Shown: positions 26,907 through 35,817 of the stretch, one piece after another | How the letters are laid out: every line of letters starts with the position of its first letter | Numbering within the stretch: the stretch's first letter is position 1 | Source: Methanomethylovorans hollandica DSM 15978 | GTDB lineage: Archaea > Halobacteriota > Methanosarcinia > Methanosarcinales > Methanosarcinaceae | NCBI RefSeq assembly: GCF_000328665.1 | Contig: NC_019977.1 | Span: forward strand, 2,100,011 to 2,164,010 | Length of the DNA: 64,000 nucleotides | Direction of reading: 5' to 3' | Program-made: the position numbers and the translations under genes | Notes under the pieces: model-generated | Databases searched by the model: none | What the model saw: only the letters and a program-made list of their open reading frames with translations | What the model was told of the DNA's origin: nothing

Positions 26907-27986
26907 ATGAGATTAAACCTTATCCAATTTCTGGCAAATTGTTCCCTTATGATGTCTGGTATCTTTATACCTGTTTTTGCGAGATCCCTTGGAGCTTCAT
27001 ACTTTGAAGTTGGCCTCATCAGTGCCTTTTTTGCAGCAGCTTCCTTTTTTTCTTCATTCATGTTTGGGAAAGCCGCGGATATAAATCGTCTGCGACCTAT
27101 AATTCTCGCAGGCCTTGCAGTGTCTGCAGTGTCTTTCTTCATGCAAATATTCGCTCATAATGCCGCTTCACTTGCCGTGGTACGTGCAATGGTGGGTTTC
27201 AGCGTAGGAGTATATCCGGCTGCCCTTATTGTTAGCGTGTATTATGAAAAAGAAAGTATCGGCAAATTCAGCTCTTTTGGTTCCCTTGGCTGGATGGTGG
27301 GGTACCTAGTTGCCGGTTTCATAGGAAATATAGAGCATCTTTTCATTTTATCATCGCTTTTTTTCACCATCGCTTTTTTTGCAGCTTTTGGGCTTGCTGA
27401 TGTACAGAAACCTTCTATTTCCGTGAGTTATTTTTCATTGGCTGCTTTCAGAAAGAACCTTGATGTCTATCTGTCAATGTTCCTGAGGCATATGGGTGCA
27501 ATTGCTGTGTGGATCATTTTACCTCTGTACATGGCTTTCCTTGGTGCTTCTAATTTCTGGATAGGAGTTATATACGCCATCAACCCTTCCATACAATTCA
27601 TAATTATGCGCAGGCTTGATAAGTTCAGCAACGAATGGCTCATCAAATGGGGAATTATCATTTCCGGGATATCTTTTGTAAGCTATTCTCTGGCACAAGA
27701 TTTTTATTCCATTGTTCCTGGGATGGTATTGATAGCCTTTGGGTGGTCATTCTTATACGTAGGTGCAAATCAGCTGGTTGTAGAGCGAAGCATTGAAAAA
27801 GCAAGTTCTGTAGGTATTTTGAATTCCTCCATATCTGCAGCGGACATTGCAGGATCGATAATAGGAGGAATTATCATGCAATACTTTGGTTTCAGGCAAA
27901 CAATGCTGTTCGCTGCGATATGTTCAATACTGTCTATAATGGTTTTTAGCTGGATGAACAGATCTTCGCAAAAGGGTTCAATTTAA
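26907..27986 (+). CDS. MFS transporter
   Basis: A 359-residue membrane protein with about eleven hydrophobic segments. An MFS loop 2-3 motif is visible (FGKAADINRLRPIILAG), and the GWMVGYLVAGFIG segment matches helix 5 of drug/sugar exporters. It is a little shorter than the usual 400 residues, mostly in loops. Substrate unknown. Single gene, followed by the MazG-like gene after about 46 bp. Confidence 0.8.
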   Translation: MRLNLIQFLANCSLMMSGIFIPVFARSLGASYFEVGLISAFFAAASFFSSFMFGKAADINRLRPIILAGLAVSAVSFFMQIFAHNAASLAVVRAMVGFSVGVYPAALIVSVYYEKESIGKFSSFGSLGWMVGYLVAGFIGNIEHLFILSSLFFTIAFFAAFGLADVQKPSISVSYFSLAAFRKNLDVYLSMFLRHMGAIAVWIILPLYMAFLGASNFWIGVIYAINPSIQFIIMRRLDKFSNEWLIKWGIIISGISFVSYSLAQDFYSIVPGMVLIAFGWSFLYVGANQLVVERSIEKASSVGILNSSISAADIAGSIIGGIIMQYFGFRQTMLFAAICSILSIMVFSWMNRSSQKGSI

Positions 27987-28032
27987 ATCGATATAATTTA
28001 GTTGTCATTTGATATCAAAGCATGTGTGGTCA

Positions 28033-28368
28033 ATGAACATGGTCATGAATTCAGATGATTGCAATGGAAAGCTCGTAAGAGATAAGATCCCTTACATTAT
28101 CAGGCAGAGTAGCAGAAAACCTGTGTATCACCGGGCTTCCGAGGAAGAATATATTACAAAGCTGCTGGATAAACTTGTAGAGGAGACAAATGAGTTCAAG
28201 TCTTCTCCTTCTGAAGAAGAACTTGCAGATATATTAGAAGTGATCTTGGCTCTTTCAGACATTTTTGGATTTGGCCTTGATAATGTTGATGATATTCGCT
28301 CTTCAAAGCTCAAAGATAGAGGCGGTTTTAGGGAAAGATATATTCTGGAAACAGTAACTCATGAATGA
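28033..28368 (+). CDS. MazG-like / phosphoribosyl-ATP pyrophosphohydrolase-like protein
   Basis: A 111-residue all-helical protein. KLVRDKIPYIIR opens it; the NTP-pyrophosphohydrolase core is visible as LLDKLVEETNEF ... EEELADILEVILAL, with the E-x2-E ... E-x2-D acidic ligands for Mg. It belongs to the all-alpha NTP-PPase (MazG-like) superfamily, which hydrolyses non-canonical or alarmone nucleotides. I start at the ATG at 28033; a TTG at 28009 is in frame. Substrate unknown. Confidence 0.75.
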   Translation: MNMVMNSDDCNGKLVRDKIPYIIRQSSRKPVYHRASEEEYITKLLDKLVEETNEFKSSPSEEELADILEVILALSDIFGFGLDNVDDIRSSKLKDRGGFRERYILETVTHE

Positions 28369-28479
28369 ATCAATACATAGCTCGTATTTTCCCCCATGAA
28401 CACTTTTATAATCAAGTAAAGCATGTTTTCATTAGAATTTTCAGATATCATCTCAGATAATTGCCAGAGGGAATATTTC

Positions 28480-28902
28480 ATGATGAAATATGTCAGCGGT
28501 TTTCAAAAATTGGTCATCAAGGCAATTATTTTGATGATGATTGTGGTCATTCTCAGCTCCACTCTGGAAATAGGATGGATAATCCTTAGTGACTTGGTCA
28601 ACCCCCCGGTAATGTTCCTTAACGTAAAAGAAGTACTGGATATATTCGGCCTTTTCTTCCTAGTCCTTATCGGTATTGAATTATTGGAAACTATAAAGAT
28701 GATCATCAATGAATCTACATTGAACGTTGATGTGATCATACTTGTAGGTATTACTGCAATTGTAAGAAAAGTAATGATTATCGATCTGAAAACCACTCCT
28801 CCAATGTTCCTGGTAGGGATGGGTATACTGGTGATCGCTCTGGCAGGAGCATATTATCTAATTAACAAATCAGGCAAAGAGTTCAGATGTGAACTTAAAT
28901 GA
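28480..28902 (+). CDS. PsiE-like membrane protein
   Basis: A 140-residue protein with four hydrophobic segments, of the phosphate-starvation-inducible PsiE family: FLNVKEVLDIFGLFFLVLIGIELLETIKM is the diagnostic stretch, then VGITAIVRKVMIIDL. I start at 28480, where agaggg lies eight bases upstream, rather than 28423. Role unknown; phosphate control is not shown in the sequence. Confidence 0.75.
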   Translation: MMKYVSGFQKLVIKAIILMMIVVILSSTLEIGWIILSDLVNPPVMFLNVKEVLDIFGLFFLVLIGIELLETIKMIINESTLNVDVIILVGITAIVRKVMIIDLKTTPPMFLVGMGILVIALAGAYYLINKSGKEFRCELK

Positions 28903-29001
28903 ATATACTGAAACCGGATGTTCACAATCATATATTTACAGATTTTTTACCCTTAAATGAGTTGTTGCCCATAAAAAAGAAGAACATTTCCTGATGCTCT
29001 G

Positions 29002-29372
29002 TCAGCTAACCAGTTCACCATATGCCCTTTTCAGTTCATTTTTTGGATTACTACCGTATTTGAACTTTAATTTCTGTGAAAGTGCCTGGATAGTGACTGT
29101 CCATTCTGATCTGCTGCCATTTTCACATACCTTTGAGTGTAGTTCATTCCACCAGCTATCTGGCTGCCCCATTTCCCTAAAAAGCCTTTCCTTTCATCTT
29201 CAGCTTGTTGTCTTGCATCCTCTACCACTTTCTTCACTATTTCGGATGTCAATTTGGCAAAAACACTATGATCCTTTGTGACGATGAGAGTAAAACTATT
29301 ATATGCAAGGCCCATTATTTTCGGTTTATGGAGGGGGCCTATTATTGAAACTACATTTCCATTGTCAGACAT
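29002..29372 (-). pseudogene. Frameshifted small protein gene
   Basis: A gene with a good ribosome binding site (ggtggg) reads from 29372 through IIGPLHKPKIMGLAYNSF and a charged helix to about NYTQRYVKM near 29100, then meets a stop at 29067. From about 29110 a second frame (offset by two) reads a plausible continuation, WTVTIQALSQKLKFKYG followed by KNELKRAYGELVS and a stop at 29002. So one indel, or a deletion with loss of frame, breaks it. I recall longer archaeal proteins with the same ends, which would suggest an internal deletion too, but I cannot confirm that. Function of the family unknown. Confidence 0.6.
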
Positions 29373-29489
29373 ATTCCCACCTCAATATTATATTTAGACT
29401 TATTTAGAAATTAAAGTATTTTAACCTATGGACCAGATGAAAAATACGATTGAAATATCGTTGTGACGGTTTTTTCATGGGAATGGCAA

Positions 29490-30377
29490 TTAATTGTCTT
29501 TCCTTACAGGATCCCTTGCACTCACCATAAACGCAGAGATCAGCACCAGAACACAGCCTATGAATACGTTAATTCCAAGTTGAACGCCCAGTAATGTAAC
29601 ATCAAACAGGACACCACTCACAGGTTCTATCAATGAAAGCAGGGAGCCTGTTTGTGCTTCAACCTGAGAGAACCCTATTATAGTAAGGAAGGCCCCTATC
29701 CCTATGGATACGGCTCCAAATGATGCGAGCACATTGAGATTTTCTACGAATATGTTCCAGGGAGTACTGAATGCAAAAGGTGTCATAAGTAAGCAACTAA
29801 TTCCCATTGACCAGAACGCTATCCCCATTTCCGGATATTCGTCTTTCATGAGCCGTATGTTCATGATCAGAGTAGCCGCAAGGATACCTGAAAATATGCC
29901 TGAGAGGATTCCTGACAGATAAACAGGATCTGTCTGAAGTCCTGAAAATCCACCTTCTGGTCTTATCACAAGTATTATACCTGTAATAGCTATGACCATT
30001 GAATAGATACTTCCTCTGGCTATCTTTTCTTTCAGTACGAAAGGCGAGGCTATCATGACATAGATGGGGGATGTATATTCAAGCAATATGGCGATCGAAA
30101 AACATGTGGTTTTGACACAATAGAAATAGAATAACATGTTCACTACAGTGATAATTCCCTGCAGTGCCAGTAATTTCTTTTTTTTCCGAAGCATGATCTG
30201 GGATAGATTTCCGGTAATAAGAATAACCAGAAGTATCAACAGAACACCGAAGAACAATCTATAGAAGATCATAGATGGAATGGCCATTGCATGTATATGA
30301 GCCAGGAATATGCCTGTTGTCCCATAGAAAACACACCCAAGAAGTATGGCCAGATGTCCTTTCTTGCCTTCTAACAT
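29490..30377 (-). CDS. EamA/DMT-family transporter
   Basis: A 295-residue membrane protein with ten predicted helices in two EamA halves (LGCVFYGTTGIFLAHI at the start of half one; SGIFSGILAATLIMNIRLM at the start of half two). The ALLEYTSPIYVMIASPFVLKEKI-like segment with Glu before the re-entrant proline is typical of drug/metabolite exporters of the RhaT/YdcZ type. Substrate unknown. Single gene. Confidence 0.85.
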   Translation of the reverse strand: MLEGKKGHLAILLGCVFYGTTGIFLAHIHAMAIPSMIFYRLFFGVLLILLVILITGNLSQIMLRKKKKLLALQGIITVVNMLFYFYCVKTTCFSIAILLEYTSPIYVMIASPFVLKEKIARGSIYSMVIAITGIILVIRPEGGFSGLQTDPVYLSGILSGIFSGILAATLIMNIRLMKDEYPEMGIAFWSMGISCLLMTPFAFSTPWNIFVENLNVLASFGAVSIGIGAFLTIIGFSQVEAQTGSLLSLIEPVSGVLFDVTLLGVQLGINVFIGCVLVLISAFMVSARDPVRKDN

Positions 30378-30598
30378 AGGATACAGAAGTCTAAGGTTTC
30401 TTAAAAATATTGCGTGACATCAGATATCTCAGAAAAAGCTTGCCCCACATATACTAGAGTCCGTTTATGGCTGATGCTATATGGACAAAGATAATTATCA
30501 CTAATTACAAAAGGCTGCAATTTACCAACGAGAAAAATAGTATTGAGAACTACTAAAAGAAGGTAAGTATATAACCCAGATTAAAATAATTTTTTTAA

Positions 30599-30805
30599 TT
30601 AACTTACTAAGCATTCATGCTTATTATTGGTGTAACATGTAAAGCTTTTATTGCAGTTAGTACATCTGGATGCAGACTTATATTTTGCTCCGAAAGCAGC
30701 AGGATCCCCCTGTTTCAATGAGACGCATATTATCTGCTGTCCTAATGGTACCGTAGCAAAAATTTGAGTTTCACAACTTGGACATATTATGTTCTCTCTT
30801 GTCAT
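30599..30805 (-). CDS. Small zinc-ribbon protein
   Basis: A 68-residue protein with two CxxC knuckles, CPSC (9-12) and CTNC (about 48-51), plus a late C-x-H-E-C segment, that could bind one or two zinc ions. No other domain. It sits next to another CxxC protein on the same strand (145 bp gap). Function unknown; possibly nucleic-acid binding. Confidence 0.6.
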   Translation of the reverse strand: MTRENIICPSCETQIFATVPLGQQIICVSLKQGDPAAFGAKYKSASRCTNCNKSFTCYTNNKHECLVS

Positions 30806-30950
30806 TTATGTACTCCATTAACTTCATTAAAAAATTACATCACGTAATTTTATATTTTTAAGAAAACAATGAAAAAATCATATGGCAGAAATATTTTCAT
30901 ATATCTGCCTTTGAATTAAGTTATAGAATTAGATATCTGTTAGTACAGAT

Positions 30951-31145
30951 CTAATATCTGGCTGGTCTATGCTTCTGGTAGCATTCTCTGCAGTACACTG
31001 GCCTGTCACCGGATGGGACGAAAGGTACTTCAGTTTCCTGTTTACAGTCTGCGCAAGTTGCTTTGTGCATTTCTCTTGGGCCACTTGGTCTGAAGCCACC
31101 GCTTCCACCGCTTCTACCGCTTCCGCCTCTACTATCGAATCTCAT
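30951..31145 (-). CDS. RG-rich CxxC-x17-CxxC small protein
   Basis: A 64-residue protein: a Gly/Arg/Ser-rich N-terminus (RGGSGRSGGSGGFRP) followed by CADC and CREC knuckles spaced as in the CxxC-x17-CxxC family. RG-rich tails plus a zinc knuckle suggest RNA binding. It has a long leader with two hairpins (31178-31239). Related small proteins in methanogens have been linked to cold adaptation; for this copy that is inference. Confidence 0.75.
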   Translation of the reverse strand: MRFDSRGGSGRSGGSGGFRPSGPREMHKATCADCKQETEVPFVPSGDRPVYCRECYQKHRPARY

Positions 31146-31559
31146 ATATTTTACTTTCCTTTATTTAGGTAGTTCGCCTCAGCAAAAGCTGAGATCGAGA
31201 ATTTTCGCATGACAGGTTTGATCTGATCTTGATCAGATCTCTACTTTATGCTACGATCAACTCTTTGTTGTGAAATCAATAAACTAAAAGAAGAACACAA
31301 GAATGATATAATCCTTTTATTAAATCGACAAACACTCGAACTCTAGTTATAGAAACACACACATACTATATAAGCATGTTGCACTCAATATACTCTTGAC
31401 TTCTAAATATATATCTGGAATGAATATACATATAAAACAAAGTCAGTAATTACTTACTATTAACTCATTCCCCGGCAATCCTGTTGCCATAAATCTGATT
31501 GGTGTAAAATTCAATTTTATGAAAGAACATGCTTATATGATGGAAGATCTACTATTGTC
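31146..31559 (-). promoter_or_regulatory. 414-bp region: long structured leader of the RG/CxxC gene and promoter of the YwbE-like gene
   Basis: Read on the minus strand, a TATA-like cttatatag lies at about 31360, implying a leader of roughly 190 nt for the gene at 31145. The leader holds a 6-bp stem with AAAA tetraloop (31178-31193) and a palindrome GATCTGATC-TT-GATCAGATC (31220-31239) that can fold as a 7-bp stem. The right-hand part should contain the plus-strand promoter for the gene at 31560. Confidence 0.45.
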
Positions 31560-31769
31560 ATGAGCTCAGGCAATATAAGAGGGAATATTAAAACAGGTTT
31601 GAATGTGGGAATTGTTCTGAAAAAAGATCAATCTACCGGAAGGATAACACGTGGTGTTGTGAAGAGGATATTAACCAATTCTTCAACTCATCCACATGGA
31701 ATCAAAGTGCAATTAGAAGACGGCTGTGTAGGAAGAGTTAAGGAAATCTATACCTCAGATACCGCTTAA
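31560..31769 (+). CDS. YwbE family protein (DUF2196)
   Basis: A 69-residue basic protein made of one small beta barrel: GNIKTGLNVGIVLKKDQSTG, then RGVVKRILTNSSTHPHGIKV and a final GCVGRVKEI. This is the YwbE/DUF2196 signature; the family is widespread and its function is unknown. The KOW-like look hints at nucleic-acid binding. Confidence 0.85.
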   Translation: MSSGNIRGNIKTGLNVGIVLKKDQSTGRITRGVVKRILTNSSTHPHGIKVQLEDGCVGRVKEIYTSDTA

Positions 31770-31826
31770 GGTCCAGTTTTATCCTATGGAACCAAAATAT
31801 GTATCAATTTATCCGATCCTCTATTA

Positions 31827-32666
31827 ATGGGTGATATGATGCACAGAGAGATCGATGAAGAACTGCCGGGAACTGAAAGAATGCCTGTACTGTTCATAGG
31901 ACATGGCTCGCCTTTGAATATAATTCTAAATAACAGCTATACAGACAGCCTAGTGCGTCTTGGAAAAAGCCTTCCAAAGCCCAGGGCCATACTGGTAGTT
32001 TCAGCACACTGGCTTACAAATGGAACATATGTCACATGCAATGAAAAACCAAGACTTATCTATGATTTCTACGGTTTTCCCCGCGAATTGTATGGGGTAA
32101 AGTACTCCAGCCCTGGATCACCTGACATCGCAAGGCTTACGTGCGCAACAGTACGCAAAGTGCAGGTCAAATGCAGTAATGATTGGGGGCTGGATCATGC
32201 TTCATGGGCTGTCTTAAAGCACATGTACCCAAAAGCCGACATCCCTGTTTTCGAAATGAGCCTGGATTACTCCTTTAATGAATGGCATCCCAAAATGATC
32301 CAGCATCATTACGATCTGGCATCAGAACTTGGAGAATTGCGCAAAAAGGGTGTTTTGATCATTGGAAGTGGTAATATAGTCCATAACTTGGGGATGCTCG
32401 ATTTTCGTAACATCGATGCAAAACCTTTTGACTGGGCTGTGGAATTTGATGAAAAAGTAAAATACAATCTACTTTCAGGGAACCACAGGGACCTCATTGA
32501 TTACCGGAATATGGGAAGAACTGCACATTTTGCAGTGCCTACTCTTGAACACTATTTGCCTATGATCTATGCTCTAGCCTTGCAGAAAAAAGATGATCAT
32601 TTGGAGTTTGTGCATGAAGGGTTCCAGTATGGTTCAGTTTCCATGAGAAGTTTCCGTATAGGCTGA
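31827..32666 (+). CDS. DODA-type extradiol ring-cleavage dioxygenase family protein (YgiD-like)
   Basis: A 279-residue protein of the LigB/DODA superfamily: FIGHGSP (metal His), VSAHW, WGLDHASW and VLIIGSGNIVHNLG are all in place. Bacterial YgiD and plant DODA cleave L-DOPA with O2. An O2-dependent reaction is unlikely in a methanogen, so either a residual oxygen-defence role or another metal-dependent reaction is probable. ATGs at 31836 and 31839 directly after gggtgat are alternative starts. Confidence 0.85.
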   Translation: MGDMMHREIDEELPGTERMPVLFIGHGSPLNIILNNSYTDSLVRLGKSLPKPRAILVVSAHWLTNGTYVTCNEKPRLIYDFYGFPRELYGVKYSSPGSPDIARLTCATVRKVQVKCSNDWGLDHASWAVLKHMYPKADIPVFEMSLDYSFNEWHPKMIQHHYDLASELGELRKKGVLIIGSGNIVHNLGMLDFRNIDAKPFDWAVEFDEKVKYNLLSGNHRDLIDYRNMGRTAHFAVPTLEHYLPMIYALALQKKDDHLEFVHEGFQYGSVSMRSFRIG

Positions 32667-32727
32667 TCCCATACAAGGAAGTGTTATTAACGTATTAACG
32701 TATGAATAAGTTACAGAAGGAAGTGTC

Positions 32728-32749
32728 AGGACAGGCCAGGGGCTGTCCT
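32728..32749. terminator. Hairpin between convergent genes
   Basis: AGGACAG (32728-32734) and CTGTCCT (32743-32749) form a perfect 7-bp stem with an 8-nt G-rich loop, between the DODA-like gene and the STAND gene. Just upstream is a tandem 8-mer attaacgt-attaacgt. Confidence 0.5.
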
Positions 32750-32810
32750 CATTTATGGATATCATCAGGGATTCCTGCCCATAATTCACTTTCAGTACAT
32801 ATTCTCTGTT

Positions 32811-34436
32811 TTAGTCTTCTTGTCGCAATTCTCTTAGTATGACAACAAGATCATTCTTTACTATTTCAGCATGATGAGGAAGTTTCAGATTTTCAAATGT
32901 TTCAAGTGCTTCACCATAGGATTTTGCTGCTTTTTCGAGATTATTGTTCATATCTTCAACATCTGCCATGCAAGTGTATGCCATCCCAAGGTTCTTCCAA
33001 GCCATTGCATATTGCAGGGAGAATTCTTTGAGGGTTCTTGCTTTGATGGCTTCCTCATAGGCTCCTATAGCTTTTTCCAGGTTTTTCTTCCTCTCGTCAA
33101 CTGCTGCCAGGTCACTGTATGCAAGTCCCACATTGTTCCAGTTCATTGCATGGTCCATAGGGAATTCGTCCAGCGTGTACACTTTGAGCGCGTTCTCATG
33201 TGCTATGATGGCTTTTTCCAGGTTTGGTTTTCTTTCTTCCACCGCTGCCATATCCCTATATGCAAATCCCAGACTACTCTGGACCATTGCGTGATCGAGG
33301 GGAAATTCTTCCGGGGGTCTTAATCTCAGTGCTTGTTCATATGCTTTGACAGCGGCTTTCAAGAACTCGGCTTTTTGTACCCTGACGAGAGAATACGAGG
33401 AAGCTTCGTTGCCAATACCTGTAAGGACAGCGTAATTTAGCGAAAAGGTGTCTACCATCTCATTGAGGACCAAGAGTTTCGATGCTGTTTCATTGAGTTT
33501 AACTATCTTTTCCAGATATACTTCTTCAAAATGGATCTTGTTTTGATCACGTACAGAAACTAATTCACTGCCTTTAAGCGGACCAAGCACATGTTCCCAC
33601 TCTAATTCAGCATCAGGGTGATCCTTTGTATAGACGGTTTCTATCAGTGCATAAGGGAACAGATGATTTCCCTCATATATGCCACACATATGCAGCTTCT
33701 TTATTATTCTTAATAGTTCTTTTTCCCTTTCCATAAGAGCATCATATCTTCTTCTCATTTCATGCAATTTCATGAAAACAGAACCAAGGGTCCCGTCAAA
33801 ATCTATATATTCCCACTTGATATCTTCTCTTTCACCTATTCTCTGAGCTTCATCTTTGGAGATAAGACCAATGTCAATAATATTATTGCCAAAAATAGTT
33901 CCAATATCAACCTTTTTACTCACAAGTTCTAACTTCTCATCGCTCTGACAAGTTGCAACGATGAGAAAATGTTTAGCCTTGATCATATCCATTATCTTTC
34001 CAAAACTGCTCATTCCAACAAATCTGTCAAGATCGTCTAGGATAACAATTTCAATGTTCATCCCATAATTATCTGCAAACGGATAATCCCCTGAATCAAG
34101 ATCTTCAGGGAGGGGAATGATCACATCGACCAGGGAACCCATGCTTTTCAGTACTTCAAAGGCAGTTCTGGTCTTGCCGGCAAGGGCATTTCCCCTGATC
34201 AACACGCTCTTATCTTCAAGCAACAGGTTTCTCAGGATCTCATCTTCTTCACGTGGACGATATTTGCAATAAGGCCTATCCCCCAGCATGTCATTTGGTT
34301 CAAGTCTTGCACCGGATATCCATTTTCGTGTTAAAGACTTTTTTTGCTTTTTTTTCCTTTCAGAATACTTATCGTACAGACCATATAAGAATTTCACACG
34401 AGAAAAAGGAACAGATTCTTTAGTATCACCACTCAT
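32811..34436 (-). CDS. STAND-type P-loop NTPase with C-terminal TPR repeats
   Basis: A 541-residue protein. I start at 34436 because ggtg lies six bases upstream; a longer frame starts at 34490. After a basic segment (Lys-rich, 27-38) comes the NTPase: Walker A GNALAGKT (82-89), Walker B IEIVILDDLD (128-137) and an ATCQSDEK sensor-like strand. A helical winged-helix-like region leads to three or four TPR-like repeats of about 50 residues (about 370-525), each with EKAI-AYE-AL and a DHAM-x-LG-AY-D-A pattern. No N- or C-terminal effector is visible. It could be a signalling or self/non-self sensor; the partner is unknown. Confidence 0.7.
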   Translation of the reverse strand: MSGDTKESVPFSRVKFLYGLYDKYSERKKKQKKSLTRKWISGARLEPNDMLGDRPYCKYRPREEDEILRNLLLEDKSVLIRGNALAGKTRTAFEVLKSMGSLVDVIIPLPEDLDSGDYPFADNYGMNIEIVILDDLDRFVGMSSFGKIMDMIKAKHFLIVATCQSDEKLELVSKKVDIGTIFGNNIIDIGLISKDEAQRIGEREDIKWEYIDFDGTLGSVFMKLHEMRRRYDALMEREKELLRIIKKLHMCGIYEGNHLFPYALIETVYTKDHPDAELEWEHVLGPLKGSELVSVRDQNKIHFEEVYLEKIVKLNETASKLLVLNEMVDTFSLNYAVLTGIGNEASSYSLVRVQKAEFLKAAVKAYEQALRLRPPEEFPLDHAMVQSSLGFAYRDMAAVEERKPNLEKAIIAHENALKVYTLDEFPMDHAMNWNNVGLAYSDLAAVDERKKNLEKAIGAYEEAIKARTLKEFSLQYAMAWKNLGMAYTCMADVEDMNNNLEKAAKSYGEALETFENLKLPHHAEIVKNDLVVILRELRQED

Positions 34437-34517
34437 TCGCAGCACCTTCAACACAAATGTTCCATCTTGCAGGATATATATTTTATGCACTGCTGCTTTA
34501 AAAAATCACATTTATGC

Positions 34518-34586
34518 TCAATAGGTCCTTGGATTTCTGACTGAAGCACCTTTTGCCTGAATATCCTTTACGGGGTCAATGATCAT
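34518..34586 (-). CDS. Possible 22-residue peptide or gene remnant
   Basis: ATG at 34586 with ggaaggt six bases upstream opens a 22-codon frame (MIIDPVKDIQAKGASVRNPR then TY) ending 81 bp before the STAND-TPR start on the same strand. The frame is open further upstream to about 34650 (LLPEGIKEGYT). So it is either a short leader peptide or the 3' end of a lost gene. I do not recognise it. Confidence 0.3.
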   Translation of the reverse strand: MIIDPVKDIQAKGASVRNPRTY

Positions 34587-34620
34587 GGTATAACCTTCCT
34601 TTATGCCTTCAGGCAAAAGG
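34549..34620. repeat. 13-bp perfect inverted repeat
   Basis: CCTTTTGCCTGAA at 34549-34561 and TTCAGGCAAAAGG at 34608-34620, separated by 46 bp that contain the start of the short frame at 34586. It could be a large hairpin in the leader of the STAND-TPR transcript or recombination ends of a small element. Confidence 0.75.
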
Positions 34621-34642
34621 AGAAGTATGCATCTATGAGAAT

Positions 34643-35650
34643 TTATTCCCTCACTTTAATAACGGGGAAATGTGAAGAAGTCCCATCCTTCATGCTGTCC
34701 TGATCTGTAGGGTTTCTTTCAGTGATCACTTCCCAGGTTAAACCATCAGTTGTGACAGTTATGGTACCGTGGTGATCTGTTCTGTAAATCGTGGATACGT
34801 TCTGCAATCTTTCGAGGATCTCAGCATGAGGATAGCCATAGTCATTATCTGTGCCCACTGAGATAATACTTATGCCAGGACTTACCTCTTCAATAAAGCT
34901 TGCTCCGGAAGCATCAGTGCTAGCATGGTGACCCACCTTGAGGATATCGGAATCCACATAATAGCCTTCATATATGATGCTGTCTTCCGTTTCAAGGCCT
35001 GCATCTCCCATGAGCAGGAACGAGACATTATTATCTATGATCCTGAGAACTATTGAATTCTCATTGATCTCTTTGGAGTGCTGTTTCTGCGGGTTCAGTA
35101 CCTGGACCTGTATGCCGGGAGCAAAGTCCAGAGCTTTCCCTCTTTCTGCTACCTGGAAAGAGATGCTTTTATTTTCAATGATACCAAGCATTTCTTCGTA
35201 TATCTGTGTTGTATGAGGATAGCCCGAGTCCACGAAATTACCTACAGGATATTCATTAAGGATTGTGAGAAGGCCGCCTATGTTGTCCTCATGCGGATGG
35301 GTCGCTACCACATAATCAAGGCTGGATATTCTCAGCTCCCTGAGAAATACTGAAACACTCGCACCCTTATCCCTTCCACCGGCATCTATAAGCATTGTCG
35401 CATTGGCACATTCAACGAGAATGGAGTCACCCTGCCCAACATCTATAAAGTGGATTGTCAGGTTGTCTATTTGAGTGTCAGATGATACTTGTTCATGCAA
35501 AGCATCTTGATCTACAAAAGCGTTCTCATCAAGGCCAGTAGTAGTATTATTTGGGGGCTGAACCGCAGATCCGGGCGGGCGTTCCTTTGGCTCTCCTAGC
35601 AGGACACCTAGCATCACTAGCACAATGAAAGCTATTAGTATCCATTTCAA
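34643..35650 (-). CDS. Secreted ComEC/Rec2-like metallo-beta-lactamase protein
   Basis: A 335-residue protein with an N-terminal hydrophobic signal or anchor (residues 3-19). The MBL domain is of the ComEC-C type: IHFIDVGQGDSILVE, LIDAGG, ATHPHEDNIGG, LLMGDAG and LKVGHHAS. The usual H-x-H-x-DH is HPHEDN, a family variation common in ComEC-like proteins. The C-terminus has a small beta domain (TDHHGTITVTTDG). Bacterial ComEC uses this domain on DNA at the cell surface; here no channel domain is present. It lies upstream of the STAND-TPR gene on the same strand but separated by about 200 bp. Confidence 0.85.
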   Translation of the reverse strand: MKWILIAFIVLVMLGVLLGEPKERPPGSAVQPPNNTTTGLDENAFVDQDALHEQVSSDTQIDNLTIHFIDVGQGDSILVECANATMLIDAGGRDKGASVSVFLRELRISSLDYVVATHPHEDNIGGLLTILNEYPVGNFVDSGYPHTTQIYEEMLGIIENKSISFQVAERGKALDFAPGIQVQVLNPQKQHSKEINENSIVLRIIDNNVSFLLMGDAGLETEDSIIYEGYYVDSDILKVGHHASTDASGASFIEEVSPGISIISVGTDNDYGYPHAEILERLQNVSTIYRTDHHGTITVTTDGLTWEVITERNPTDQDSMKDGTSSHFPVIKVRE

Positions 35651-35817
35651 TTCCTTTTTGATTATATCCCCTCTACACAGCAGATAAAATAAGCGTTGAG
35701 ACCTAATGCAGATAAAGTTTTCTTGTGAGAGGTCATGGAATATATTTTAGTGAGAGTAGATTAGAAAAATTGAGGATATGGTACAATCAATTTATATATA
35801 ATTATTTGATCCATATT

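Noticed and set aside
28994-29281. 95-codon plus-strand frame
   Set aside because: It is antisense to the frameshifted gene on the other strand, which has better coding character and a ribosome binding site.
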